DNA from: Thermococcus sp. SY098
GTDB lineage: Archaea > Methanobacteriota_B > Thermococci > Thermococcales > Thermococcaceae
NCBI RefSeq assembly: GCF_035621495.1
Contig: NZ_CP141821.1
Location: forward strand, 462,760 to 526,759
Direction: 5' to 3'
Length of the DNA: 64,000 nt
Made by a program: the position numbers and the translations under genes. Shown in pieces: positions 17,466 through 25,664 of the stretch. How positions within the stretch are numbered: the stretch's first letter is position 1; the number at the start of each line of letters is the position of its first letter. The notes under the pieces were generated by a model. That model worked only from the letters and a program-made list of their open reading frames with translations, ran no database searches and had not been told where the DNA came from.

Positions 17466-17915
17466 CTAAAGTATCTCAAACTTAACGATCTCGGTGATAA
17501 ATGTTATGTCCATTTTGTCAATCCCGTCTATTTTCTTAGATATCTCATGTATTTTCTTCTCAATATCCTTCATATCCTTAGGAGCAACCAGATGGATCAC
17601 AAGGTTGTGAGAACCAATAGCCCTTTCAATGATCTTAATGTCCTGATCATCCTTCAGCCTCTCAATTATCTCATCAACAGGGGCTGCGGGTTTGAGGGTA
17701 ATGCCCAGTATAACATAAACGTACCCCAACCTGTCAAAATCTGGTATTATAGTATACTTCTTGATGACTCCCATCTTTTCAAGTTTATCCAATCTTCTGG
17801 AGATTCTCTGTCGTGTTGTTTTTAATTGTTCCGCCAATTCTTTGTATGTAAGTCTTGAATTTTTCGCCAAGAGGTTGATAAGCTGTATGTCGACCTTATC
17901 TATTTTAGCCCTCAT
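17466..17915 (-). CDS. Lrp/AsnC family transcription regulator
   Basis: A 149-residue Lrp/AsnC regulator. The N-terminal winged HTH is KVDIQLINLLAKNSRLTYKE followed by QLKTTRQRISRRLDKLEKMGVI (about residues 7-50). The C-terminal ligand-binding RAM domain follows (about 65-149), with SHNLVIHLVAPKDMKDIE. Such proteins sense amino acids and form octamers. ATG 17915 follows GAGGTG, so the longer frame to 17945 is rejected. It is probably self-regulated from the 17.92-18.1 kb region; the regulon is unknown. Confidence 0.9.
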   Translation of the reverse strand: MRAKIDKVDIQLINLLAKNSRLTYKELAEQLKTTRQRISRRLDKLEKMGVIKKYTIIPDFDRLGYVYVILGITLKPAAPVDEIIERLKDDQDIKIIERAIGSHNLVIHLVAPKDMKDIEKKIHEISKKIDGIDKMDITFITEIVKFEIL

Positions 17916-18122
17916 CAGCAAACACCTCAATGTTATACTATACACAATTTATTAAAAATGTTTCGAATCTTATCCAATATACTAAATGTCCTCCAGAACA
18001 TTGTGAAACAAGTTGTTACGTCAAACCCTCGTTACTTTGGAGTGTATAGGGCAATATAGTTACTAAAAGTTACATGAAAGTATTAGTGGTAATGATGGGA
18101 TTAGGAGAGTAGTTCGGAATAC

Positions 18123-18147
18123 ACAATTCAAAGTAGTTAAGAATTGT
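18123..18147. terminator. Short hairpin at 3' end of MazG-like gene
   Basis: ACAATTC (18123-18129) and GAATTGT (18141-18147) form a 7-bp inverted repeat with an 11-base loop, overlapping the last codons of the minus-strand gene. It may aid termination. The wider stretch 17946-18136 shows no gene or clear RNA. Confidence 0.25.
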
Positions 18148-18436
18148 TATTGCCATCCAATTTATCGCGATTCCGATATTTTGATATGGATGCAAGAAGA
18201 GCATTTTCGACATCTATACCATAGTAATTCGCTATGCACAATAAAGCGAACAGCACGTCTCCAATTTCCTCTTTCAGGTTCTCCATTTTTCCATTTCCCT
18301 TTACGTTCTCAAACTTGAGCATTTCGTCAGAAAGTTCCCCCACTTCTTCAACAAGTGCTGCAAGCATCTCAAATGGTGCCCAGTACCCACCAAGCTCCCG
18401 AATTAACTTATCAACCTCTCTTTGCAGCTTGTTCAT
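18137..18436 (-). CDS. MazG-like nucleotide pyrophosphohydrolase
   Basis: A 99-residue all-alpha MazG-type pyrophosphohydrolase. Metal motifs: LVEEVGELSDE (about residues 28-38) and EEIGDVLFALLCIANYYGID (about 56-75). It is expected to cleave NTPs or dNTPs to the monophosphate and pyrophosphate. Unlike the paralogue at 2220-2510 it has no cysteine cluster. GGTGATTTATC precedes the ATG. It follows the ArsR-type gene by 27 bases on the same strand, so the two are probably co-transcribed. The C-terminal KLDGNNNS is unusually polar. Confidence 0.85.
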   Translation of the reverse strand: MNKLQREVDKLIRELGGYWAPFEMLAALVEEVGELSDEMLKFENVKGNGKMENLKEEIGDVLFALLCIANYYGIDVENALLASISKYRNRDKLDGNNNS

Positions 18437-18463
18437 GATAAATCACCAAGAAAATATTGAAAA

Positions 18464-18841
18464 TCAGCTAAACTCTGCCTCTAAGAGCTTAATGTACTTC
18501 TTGACTTCTTCTAAATTTGTTCTGTAGAACTTTAATTTTCCTTCCCTTCTCTCATAAACAAGGTTCATATCCTTAAGGGAGCGGAGGTGGTGGCTTATAA
18601 GAGTTTGATCCTCCTCAAGAGCCTGGGAGATCAAACAAACACACATCCATCTGTTTTTAACCATTTTGAGAATTTTATATCGAATTGGGTTTGAAATGAG
18701 CTTCAGGAATCTTAGAAGCTCCTCATTGGTTTCAATGCCAACATCCTCATCAAGATCTATTATTTCACAGCTTTGAAGACATCTTTTCACTGTTCTTTTC
18801 TGCTTTTCATTCAACTTTTCGATGAGATCTCGAATCTTCAC
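18464..18841 (-). CDS. ArsR-type winged-helix regulator
   Basis: A 125-residue regulator. The winged helix begins LISNPIRYKILKMVKNRWMC (about residues 49-68), and the recognition helix is in QTLISHHLRSLKDMNLVYER (about 79-98). Cysteines near the N-terminus (CLQSC) and in the HTH (CVC) could bind metal or sense redox state. The start is GTG, with GGTG seven bases upstream. A 7-bp inverted repeat sits just before its TATA element, which suggests autoregulation. It shares an intergenic region with the divergent protease gene, and MazG follows it. Confidence 0.85.
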   Translation of the reverse strand: MKIRDLIEKLNEKQKRTVKRCLQSCEIIDLDEDVGIETNEELLRFLKLISNPIRYKILKMVKNRWMCVCLISQALEEDQTLISHHLRSLKDMNLVYERREGKLKFYRTNLEEVKKYIKLLEAEFS

Positions 18842-18884
18842 ATTGCATCACCACATACAGATTATTCCCACAACCCCTTTATAA

Positions 18885-18900
18885 AATTTCATGTGAAATT
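18885..18900. promoter_or_regulatory. Inverted repeat AATTTCA-TG-TGAAATT, candidate ArsR operator
   Basis: Perfect 7-bp arms with a 2-bp spacer directly abut the TATA-like TTTTATAAAGG (18875-18884, minus strand) of the ArsR-type gene. A dimeric winged-helix protein bound here would block TBP/TFB. The site faces the divergent protease promoter about 50 bases away. Confidence 0.5.
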
Positions 18901-18995
18901 CTTTTTGCTTAATTTGTTTAGTTACCAAAATTATTAAAAACTTTTTGTTAATATACTAAAATTAGAGTGGTGGTAAAACATGGGGAGGTGATAAT

Positions 18996-19835
18996 TTGGA
19001 CCCATTAAGCGGATTTTTGGGATCACTTATCTGGTGGCTGTTTTTCCTGTATCTGCTACTCTGGCCCCAGATGCAGTACAGACAACTCCAGCTTATGAGA
19101 GCGAGGCTTCTTCAAAAACTATCCAGAAAGAGGAACTCAACTGTAATAACAATGATCCACAGACAAGAGAGCATTGGTCTTTTTGGAATACCCTTCTACA
19201 AGTTTATCAGCATTGAGGACAGTGAGGAAATTTTAAGGGCTATAAGAATGGCTCCGAAAGATAAACCAATTGACCTAATTATTCACACTCCTGGAGGGTT
19301 GGTTTTAGCTGCAACACAGATAGCAAAAGCACTGAAGGATCACCCAGCAGAAACAAGAGTCATTATCCCCCACTATGCAATGAGCGGTGGAACTCTAATA
19401 GCCCTTGCAGCAGACAAGATAATAATGGATCCTCATGCGGTTCTTGGACCTGTTGATCCACAACTCGGACAGTATCCAGCTCCAAGCATAGTTAGGGCAG
19501 TTGAAAAGAAAGGTCCAGAAAAGGTCGATGATCAAACCCTAATTTTGGCCGATGTCGCTGAAAAGGCTATCAACCAAGTTAGGAACTTTGTTTACGAATT
19601 GCTTAAAGACAAATATGGTGAAGAAAAAGCCAAAGAGCTTGCCCAAATCCTCACAGAAGGCAGATGGACTCATGATTATCCAATAACTGTTGAAGAGGCA
19701 CAAAAACTTGGTCTTCATGTAAGCACTGACGTCCCGGAGGAAGTTTATGAGTTAATGCAGCTTTATCCGCAACCAATGAAGCAGAGAGGAACAGTTGAAT
19801 TTATGCCATATCCAGTTAGACAGGAAAAGAAGTGA
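18996..19835 (+). CDS. SDH-family ClpP-fold serine protease, membrane-anchored
   Basis: A 279-residue protein with one N-terminal membrane helix (about residues 10-25), then a ClpP/crotonase-fold serine protease domain of the SDH (serine dehydrogenase proteinase) type. Key motifs: LIIHTPGGLVLAA (oxyanion-hole glycines, about 89-101) and HYAMSGGTLIALAAD with the nucleophile Ser (about residue 130), then DPHAVLGPVDPQLG. A TTG start is chosen because GGGAGGTGATAA lies directly before it and there is no ATG nearby. It may degrade membrane-proximal peptides. It is divergent from the ArsR-type gene with a likely shared operator. Confidence 0.85.
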   Translation: MDPLSGFLGSLIWWLFFLYLLLWPQMQYRQLQLMRARLLQKLSRKRNSTVITMIHRQESIGLFGIPFYKFISIEDSEEILRAIRMAPKDKPIDLIIHTPGGLVLAATQIAKALKDHPAETRVIIPHYAMSGGTLIALAADKIIMDPHAVLGPVDPQLGQYPAPSIVRAVEKKGPEKVDDQTLILADVAEKAINQVRNFVYELLKDKYGEEKAKELAQILTEGRWTHDYPITVEEAQKLGLHVSTDVPEEVYELMQLYPQPMKQRGTVEFMPYPVRQEKK

Positions 19836-20204
19836 CTAATCGACAATTTCTATTTTTACTTCCTTTCCGTCACTTGTGTATGCTTTTACGCTCCATTTTT
19901 CAAAAGGATATGCGATTATTATATGAATCCCACCAAATTTAGAAAAGAAATGCAGATCCGCTTTTGAAGGTCTCCCATAGGGAGTTGGATGAGAATGTAC
20001 CGTTCCTTTTATGTTTTCATCATGAGGCAAAAGCCATGGATCAAAGAATATCGAGCGCTTTCCGAAGTGTCCTTTGGGTATGATTAACACTTCCTCAAAT
20101 ATGCCATTTATTTCCCTCAAAAAGCCTCCAAATTCGTTTGGATAGAAGTCTCTTGCAAGTTGGAGGAGATACTCAAAGAGCTCTCTTCTAATCTTTACTC
20201 TCAT
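19836..20204 (-). CDS. JAMM/MPN+ domain metalloprotease
   Basis: A 122-residue stand-alone JAMM protein. All zinc ligands are present: Glu24 in NEFGG and the HSHPTPYGRPSKAD motif with His70, His72 and Asp83, plus the conserved serine. Archaeal relatives remove ubiquitin-like SAMP proteins from targets or process them. It overlaps the 3' end of the upstream 227-codon frame by 17 bases, so it is in an operon with that unknown protein and RidA. No ubiquitin-like gene is adjacent. Confidence 0.9.
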   Translation of the reverse strand: MRVKIRRELFEYLLQLARDFYPNEFGGFLREINGIFEEVLIIPKGHFGKRSIFFDPWLLPHDENIKGTVHSHPTPYGRPSKADLHFFSKFGGIHIIIAYPFEKWSVKAYTSDGKEVKIEIVD

Positions 20205-20796
20205 GTTTCTCCCTCAGCATGTCAAGAGGAGTGTACAAGGTAATCCCCTCTTTTCCTTTAACCAAATCGCATGCCTTGTCAACTTCTTTTATAATTCCCT
20301 TCCAGAGCTCCTCGTTCTGCATTTTAAAGCTCTCAAAAATAGCTTTTAGTTCTTCTTTTTTCTTGGTTACCTCCGGATCCTCTCTAAGCTTCAGTTCATC
20401 TTGATCTTTAAGCTCTTTTCGTAGAATATAAGTCCCAAGAAATGCCGCAGGGAACCTTGATACAGGGAACGACAGAAACAAAGCTGACCTTAAGGGGACT
20501 GCTTTATATGCCTGCATGCTGTTTATTCCTTCCACGACAACACCGTATTTTTTGGGAATTGACTTTATTCTGGTTAAGAGAACTTTTCTACCCAGCAACC
20601 CTTTTCTAAGCTCCAGTTGGATGTAACCATCTTTTACAAGCTTGGCTAATGTTGCTCCAACTATGGAGTAGGCAACGTCATAAGCGTTGTACCTTTTCTG
20701 CCATTCAAAATATTTAACCCCTTTTCTTATCGAGTTTGTCTCTCTTGCAAAATCTTCAAGAAACAGCAAGACCAGCACACTTGGACTCAGCTCCAT
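20188..20796 (-). CDS. Unknown helical protein upstream of JAMM
   Basis: A 202-residue protein beginning MELSPSVLVLLFLEDFARET. I do not recognise the family. The N-terminal 80 residues (DVAYSIVGATLAKLVKDGYI, then a basic hairpin) look like a winged-helix fold and are vaguely similar to GPP34/GOLPH3 helices. The C-terminal 60 residues are strongly charged and helical (VTKKKEELKAIFESFKMQ). ATG 20796 is preferred: the frame runs on to 20871 but there overlaps the RidA gene, and residues 1-25 would be an odd hydrophobic tail. The ribosome site (GTGGTT) is weak. Confidence 0.55.
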   Translation of the reverse strand: MELSPSVLVLLFLEDFARETNSIRKGVKYFEWQKRYNAYDVAYSIVGATLAKLVKDGYIQLELRKGLLGRKVLLTRIKSIPKKYGVVVEGINSMQAYKAVPLRSALFLSFPVSRFPAAFLGTYILRKELKDQDELKLREDPEVTKKKEELKAIFESFKMQNEELWKGIIKEVDKACDLVKGKEGITLYTPLDMLREKHESKD

Positions 20797-20845
20797 TTTA
20801 ACCACAAAATAGAGATAATTAAAGAGGATTATAAGAATTTCTGCT

Positions 20846-21238
20846 TCACTCAAATATGGCAATTGCTTCAATTTCTACCTTTACACCCTTTGGAAGATTT
20901 GACACCTCAACGACAGCTCTTGCAGGCTTTGAATGTCCAAAATATTCCTCATAAACTTTATTGAACTCTTCAAAATCTCTCATATCTCTTAGATACACTG
21001 TGACTTTAACTACGTCATCAACCGTAGCCCCTGCTGCTTCGAGTATTGCAATGAGATTCTCAATTGCCTGTCTTGCTTGTTCTCTTATGTCTCCTCTTAC
21101 AATCTGACCACTTTCTGGATCAATAGGGATTTGTCCAGAAATCGCCAAGAATTTACCGGGATTTTCAACAAGGATAGCCTGACTGTACGGACCTATTGGT
21201 TTAGGCGCATTTTCGGTAAAAATCATGACTTTCTTCAT
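20846..21238 (-). CDS. ridA: RidA family enamine/imine deaminase
   Basis: A 130-residue RidA (YjgF) protein that hydrolyses reactive 2-aminoacrylate and similar enamines made by PLP enzymes. Family motifs: GPYSQAILV (about residues 16-24), [11 protein letters not shown] (about 34-44) and the C-terminal [21 protein letters not shown] with the conserved Arg that holds the carboxylate. ATG 21238 follows GAGGTGAGACAG. It is the first gene of a short operon leading into the unknown helical protein and the JAMM protein. Confidence 0.95.
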   Translation of the reverse strand: MKKVMIFTENAPKPIGPYSQAILVENPGKFLAISGQIPIDPESGQIVRGDIREQARQAIENLIAILEAAGATVDDVVKVTVYLRDMRDFEEFNKVYEEYFGHSKPARAVVEVSNLPKGVKVEIEAIAIFE

Positions 21239-21302
21239 CTGTCTCACCTCAGATTAATAATGGCATTTTACTACCAAAAATTTTGTGGTGGATAAAATAT
21301 GG

Positions 21303-21361
21303 AGTCAGCGAAGCGAAGAGTCCTCATTGCCTCTGCTCGGGTGTCCTCGGCATCATCATCC
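21303..21361 (-). ncRNA. C/D-box sRNA guiding 23S rRNA near the peptidyl transferase centre
   Basis: Minus-strand order: C box ATGATGA (21353-21359), a D' candidate CCGA, a C'-like ATGAGGA about 25 nt after C, then exactly 12 nt and D box CTGA (21305-21308). The D guide CTCTTCGCTTCG pairs 10 contiguous bases with 23S at 56387-56396. The D+5 rule points to G 56390, a few bases before the macrolide-site positions (E. coli 2058-2062 equivalents). The D' target is unresolved. It sits 9 bases past the stop of the DUF2666-like gene and may be cut from its 3' UTR. Confidence 0.8.
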
Positions 21362-21367
21362 GCAGCT

Positions 21368-22162
21368 TCAACTTTTTTTCTCCAAATATTTTTCAAGAGG
21401 TTTTGCTGGAACATCAAGGCTAAGCCCAATTTTTTCAAGCATTTTTCTCAAGGCATAGATCCTGGCATGCTTTTCAAATTCTGAAGGTGCATATCTGTGG
21501 GCAGGGAAGTGGAGGTATTTGTCAACGACAGTTTTTATCTCCACATCACTTTTTGCCTTTTTGACTCCAGCAAACCATTCATCAATGCCTTTTAAATCTA
21601 TTTTTGCATAGATTGGTAGCTTTGATGTAATAGTTTCATTTATACTTGCCAAAAGCCTTGCGACATCAGCAAGCTCGGTTTTTTCGTCTATAATAAGCCT
21701 CTTTACAACTATCCAACTCCCATGTTTAGCTGTAAAGTTTATATGATCCTCTTTATATGGCAGCATTATTTTAAGTTCCATTATTGGATCTTCGGGGTAA
21801 TATACGCTCAACATTCTTGAAAGAGTTTCCCTGGCAAGTAATGCCTTTGCAACGTCTACTAACTGTTTCTTGAGCTTTTTATCACTTTCAAACACCATTT
21901 TTCCAATCTTTCTTGAAGTTTTTGGGGATTTCAGAACCTTAACAGCCTCCCACAGCTCCCCCTTTGCAAAATCCTCGGCCAGTGACATAACTGCAGCCAC
22001 ATCAATTACATCAATTAGATACTCTGAAATCTTCATATTTACAGTGTTGGAGATGCTTGCCAGAAAGTGTGCAATGTTTTCATCTCTCATTACCAGAAGC
22101 TTGTCTCCAACCTTCCAATTTTTATGTTTGGCTGTAAACATTACGTGCTCCTCAATCTTCAT
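21368..22162 (-). CDS. DUF2666-like protein with internal duplication
   Basis: A 264-residue protein built of two similar halves. EEHVMFTAKHKNWKVGDKLL with HFLASISNTVNMKISEYL (first half) matches EDHINFTAKHGSWIVVKRLI with RLLASINETITSKLPIY (second half, from about residue 140). I recall this as the archaeal DUF2666 pattern, with no known function. No catalytic motif is evident. ATG 22162 is chosen since GGTGGGGGAA precedes it; the frame to 22177 opens with a GTG. It is divergent from the lon gene. Confidence 0.65.
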   Translation of the reverse strand: MKIEEHVMFTAKHKNWKVGDKLLVMRDENIAHFLASISNTVNMKISEYLIDVIDVAAVMSLAEDFAKGELWEAVKVLKSPKTSRKIGKMVFESDKKLKKQLVDVAKALLARETLSRMLSVYYPEDPIMELKIMLPYKEDHINFTAKHGSWIVVKRLIIDEKTELADVARLLASINETITSKLPIYAKIDLKGIDEWFAGVKKAKSDVEIKTVVDKYLHFPAHRYAPSEFEKHARIYALRKMLEKIGLSLDVPAKPLEKYLEKKS

Positions 22163-22225
22163 TTCCCCCACCTTCACTTTTTTGTAGTACCCTATATTTT
22201 AGCTTTTCCTAACCTCATAAAAAAA

Positions 22226-22234
22226 GTTTATAAG
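22226..22234 (+). promoter_or_regulatory. TATA element of lon
   Basis: GTTTATAAG lies about 54 bases before the lon ATG, leaving a short leader of about 25 nt that contains the ribosome site AGGGGT. Confidence 0.5.
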
Positions 22235-22283
22235 ATTGGCCCAGTTTAACCATTCATGAAAGCGAGAATTAGGGGTATTAAGA

Positions 22284-24203
22284 ATGGGCGAGGAGGAAAA
22301 GAAAGAAGCTAAGATTGAGCCGTCTCAGGAATATGGGGAGAGACTTGATCTTGGAATTGAGTTTCAAACTACTGAGGAGATTAAAGTTCCAGATAAGCTT
22401 ATCGATCAGGTTATTGGTCAAGAGCATGCTGTTGAGGTTATAAAAACCGCAGCAAGACAGAAGAGGCACGTTCTTTTAATAGGTGAGCCGGGAACCGGAA
22501 AGTCAATGCTTGGACAGGCAATGGCTGAGCTTTTGCCGACAGAAGAACTGGAGGATATTCTTGTATTCCCAAATCCTGAAGATGAAAACATGCCTCGCAT
22601 TAAGACAGTCCCAGCGTGTCAAGGAAAAAGGATAGTGGAGAGATACAGGGAAAAAGCTAAGAGCCAAGAGAGCATTAAGTCCTATCTCCTGCTCTTTGTA
22701 TTGTTTGTGGTTATGATAGCAGTTTTGATGGATCCCAGCCCTCAAACACTCTTGATGGGTCTCTTTGTGGTAATAATTTCAATAATGGCGATTTCCAACT
22801 TAAGACTTAAGAATCAAGTTCTTGTGCCAAAGCTCCTTGTTGATAACTGCGGAAAGAGAAAGGCACCATTTGTAGATGCCACTGGTGCACATGCTGGTGC
22901 ATTGCTTGGGGATGTTAGGCATGATCCCTTCCAGAGCGGTGGGTTGGGAACACCTGCTCATGAGAGGGTAGAGCCGGGAATGATACACCGCGCTCATAAA
23001 GGAGTTCTGTTTATAGATGAGATTGCGACTCTCAGCATAAAGATGCAGCAGAGCCTTTTGACTGCAATGCAGGAGAAGAAATTCCCAATAACTGGTCAGA
23101 GTGAGCTTTCAAGCGGTGCAATGGTTAGGACAGAGCCGGTACCATGTGATTTTGTACTGGTTGCCGCAGGAAATCTTGACACAGTCGAAAAAATGCATCC
23201 TGCATTGAGATCGAGAATTAGAGGTTACGGTTATGAGATATATATGAGGACTACAATGCCCGACACCTTAGAAAACAGGAAAAAATTAGTCCAGTTTGTA
23301 GCCCAAGAAGTGAAGAAAGATGGAAAAATCCCCCACTTTACCAAAGATGCGGTTGAAGAGATAGTCAGAGAAGCCCAGAAGAGAGCTGGAAGAAAAGGAC
23401 ATTTAACATTAAGGCTGAGGGATCTTGGTGGTGTTGTTAGAGCTGCTGGAGATATTGCAGTTAGAGAAGGAGCGAAATACGTAACAAGGGAACATGTGCT
23501 TAGGGCTCTCCAGCTTGCAAAGCCTCTTGAAAAACAGCTTGCAGACTGGTACATTGAGAGGAAGAAGGAGTATCAGGTTATCAAAGTAGAAGGCGGCGAG
23601 ATTGGTAGAGTGAACGGCTTAGCTGTCATCGGGGAACAGAGCGGTATTGTGCTTCCAATTGAAGCTGTTGTTGCCCCCGCAGCAAGCAGGGAGGAGGGTA
23701 AGATAATAGTTACCGGCAAGCTTGGCGAAATTGCAAAGGAAGCTGTTCAAAATGTCTCTGCCATCATAAAACGCTACAAAGGTGAAGACATAAGCAACTA
23801 CGATATCCACGTTCAGTTCCTGCAAACTTATGAGGGGGTTGAAGGTGACTCTGCAAGCATAAGCGTTGCAACAGCGGTTATATCAGCCTTAGAGGAAGTT
23901 CCAGTCAAGCAGAGTGTAGCAATGACGGGGTCTTTAAGTGTTAGGGGTGAGGTATTACCCGTTGGTGGTGTAACTCCGAAGATCGAGGCAGCAATTGAAG
24001 CTGGGATAAAGAAAGTAATAATTCCAAAGGCGAATGAGAAGGATGTCTTCCTGAGTCCAGATAAGGCTGAAAAGATAGAGATAATCCCAGTTGAGACAAT
24101 AGATCAAGTCCTTGAAATAGCACTTGAAGAATCAGAGAAGAAAGAGAAGCTCATAAAGAGGATTAAAGAAGCTCTTCCACTTTATCCATCCACACAATCA
24201 TAA
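22284..24203 (+). CDS. lon: Membrane-bound ATP-dependent protease LonB
   Basis: A 639-residue archaeal LonB, the membrane-anchored AAA+ protease. Walker A GEPGTGKS is near residues 67-74. A membrane hairpin inserted in the AAA+ domain (about 132-175, [15 protein letters not shown]) anchors it. Walker B is LFIDEIA near 243. The C-terminal Ser-Lys protease domain has the catalytic Ser in GDSASIS (about 523) and the Lys in TPKIEAA (about 565). The gene carries no intein, unlike some Pyrococcus homologues. Its end overlaps the small convergent gene at 24182-24460 by 22 bases. Confidence 0.97.
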   Translation: MGEEEKKEAKIEPSQEYGERLDLGIEFQTTEEIKVPDKLIDQVIGQEHAVEVIKTAARQKRHVLLIGEPGTGKSMLGQAMAELLPTEELEDILVFPNPEDENMPRIKTVPACQGKRIVERYREKAKSQESIKSYLLLFVLFVVMIAVLMDPSPQTLLMGLFVVIISIMAISNLRLKNQVLVPKLLVDNCGKRKAPFVDATGAHAGALLGDVRHDPFQSGGLGTPAHERVEPGMIHRAHKGVLFIDEIATLSIKMQQSLLTAMQEKKFPITGQSELSSGAMVRTEPVPCDFVLVAAGNLDTVEKMHPALRSRIRGYGYEIYMRTTMPDTLENRKKLVQFVAQEVKKDGKIPHFTKDAVEEIVREAQKRAGRKGHLTLRLRDLGGVVRAAGDIAVREGAKYVTREHVLRALQLAKPLEKQLADWYIERKKEYQVIKVEGGEIGRVNGLAVIGEQSGIVLPIEAVVAPAASREEGKIIVTGKLGEIAKEAVQNVSAIIKRYKGEDISNYDIHVQFLQTYEGVEGDSASISVATAVISALEEVPVKQSVAMTGSLSVRGEVLPVGGVTPKIEAAIEAGIKKVIIPKANEKDVFLSPDKAEKIEIIPVETIDQVLEIALEESEKKEKLIKRIKEALPLYPSTQS

Positions 24204-24460
24204 ACAGTTTTGGCAATCTCTTCCCCCTTCTTTGTATCTGTAAGTTCTTTGATTATCACTTTCCCTCCGGGGTATATGCTTGTCTCAAATCCGTTCATGA
24301 CAGCTATCAGAAGCATGTTTGGAATCAGCTTCTTTATCTCTATTCCCTTCTTCTTGAGACACTCTGAGACTTTATCCAAATCAAGTTTTATCTCTTTGTC
24401 CCAAGAATAAAGCTGAACCACTACTCCCTTCATGGTCACACAGGGCTTTGCTATTATCAT
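24182..24460 (-). CDS. Small unknown protein, possibly TBP-repeat-like fold
   Basis: A 92-residue protein, [20 protein letters not shown] at the start. I do not recognise a named family. The stretch [24 protein letters not shown] (in two parts, about residues 50-73) followed by [10 protein letters not shown] recalls one half of the TATA-binding protein, in which a hydrophobic strand precedes a GK turn and a helix. This is a weak resemblance only. Two cysteines lie near the ends. GGTGGTAAGCG before the ATG supports a real gene. It converges on lon. Confidence 0.6.
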   Translation of the reverse strand: MIIAKPCVTMKGVVVQLYSWDKEIKLDLDKVSECLKKKGIEIKKLIPNMLLIAVMNGFETSIYPGGKVIIKELTDTKKGEEIAKTVYDCVDG

Positions 24461-24521
24461 CGCTTACCACCAACAGATGCTCTAAATTAAAAGTTAAAAA
24501 CCTTTAAGCACAGTGGATATC

Positions 24522-25604
24522 ATGCTGCTTGAAATTGCCTTATTAATTATAGTGTTGTGGGACGCCTATTTTTTCTTTAACTACATAATTAGCTTATTGC
24601 GGAATTACAGAATTAAAGAATGGGCTCCACTCGTAACCATAATCATTCCAGCATATAACGAGGAGGGAACCATCAAAGACTCAATAAAATCTGCACTTTC
24701 TCAGGATTATCCAACCTTAGAAGTTATTGTGGTTGATGATGGAAGCGAAGATAAAACGTTCGAAACTGCAAGCTCCATAAAGGATGAACGCCTAAAAGTT
24801 TTCAGAAAAAAACATGAGGGGAAGGCCAAGGCTTTAAATTTCGGATTAACCAAAGCCCAAGGAGAAATAATAGTAACAACAGATGCAGATACAGTATTGG
24901 ACAATTCTGCAGTTAAAGAATTGGTAAAGCGATTCTATGATGAGGGTGTTTTAGGTGTTGGTGGACAAGTTAGAGTTTTAGTCAGCTCCTTTTTAGAAAG
25001 AGCCCAAGATGCTGAACATCTGAGAATAGCAATGTTCAGAAGAGCCAAAGAGCTTGAAGACTTAAGCGTGGCTCCTGGTCCTATAAGTGCTTTTAGAAAG
25101 GAAGCTCTGGAGAAGATAGGTGGCTTTGTCAAGAGTAGAGTTGAAGATTATGCAACCACGAGGGAAATTAAAAAATTTGGTAAGGTAGTTTATGCTCCAA
25201 AAGCCAAAGCATACACAAAGATGCCAAGTTCATTAAAAACGCTTTGGATTCAAAGGAGAAGATGGTTTTTGGGAGATTTGATGCACCTGGGAGGAGGATT
25301 CTCGAAGGAATGGACATTTCTAATTCTAAGCGACATTATAGCCCTTTTTGATGTGCTTGTGCCCCTCCTCCTGATGATTCGTAGAAATTGGCCCCTGCTT
25401 GCGGCATTCATGGCTTTTGAAATTATAACAATGCTGATCCCGACATTAATAGAAGGAGGAGGCATGATAAATGCTCTTTTATTCCCAATATTCTTATGGT
25501 TCTGGGCACTGTTCTACTTGACATTGCACATCCATGGATATTTATGTCTCCTAAAATCGAGAATTGCACAACGTTTTCCCCCTTTTCTCAGCCGTAAAGC
25601 TTAA
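24522..25604 (+). CDS. Family 2 processive glycosyltransferase, membrane-bound
   Basis: A 360-residue GT2 enzyme with one N-terminal membrane helix, a cytosolic GT-A domain (about residues 40-260) and three C-terminal membrane helices. Motifs: IIPAYNEE (nucleotide-sugar binding), VVDDGSEDKT, TTDADT (DxD, metal), RVEDYATTREI (catalytic base) and QRRRW, the processive-enzyme signature. It likely makes or extends a membrane-linked polysaccharide. A TATA-like CTTTAAG about 20 bases before ATG 24522 suggests a leaderless mRNA; a GTG at 24513 is the alternative start. Confidence 0.85.
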   Translation: MLLEIALLIIVLWDAYFFFNYIISLLRNYRIKEWAPLVTIIIPAYNEEGTIKDSIKSALSQDYPTLEVIVVDDGSEDKTFETASSIKDERLKVFRKKHEGKAKALNFGLTKAQGEIIVTTDADTVLDNSAVKELVKRFYDEGVLGVGGQVRVLVSSFLERAQDAEHLRIAMFRRAKELEDLSVAPGPISAFRKEALEKIGGFVKSRVEDYATTREIKKFGKVVYAPKAKAYTKMPSSLKTLWIQRRRWFLGDLMHLGGGFSKEWTFLILSDIIALFDVLVPLLLMIRRNWPLLAAFMAFEIITMLIPTLIEGGGMINALLFPIFLWFWALFYLTLHIHGYLCLLKSRIAQRFPPFLSRKA

Positions 25605-25620
25605 AAACTCCACAACTTGT

Positions 25621-25637
25621 CTATATAGTCTATATAG
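25621..25637 (+). promoter_or_regulatory. Tandem CTATATAG motifs before the phosphate transporter gene
   Basis: The palindromic octamer CTATATAG occurs at 25621-25628 and 25630-25637, with related ACTATAG and ATATAG just after. The first ATG of the PiT gene is at 25665. The same octamer stands upstream of the PhoU-like gene (62471-62478). It may be a core promoter, an operator, or both. Confidence 0.4.
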
Positions 25638-25664
25638 AGCACTATAGAATATAGAGGTGATTGC

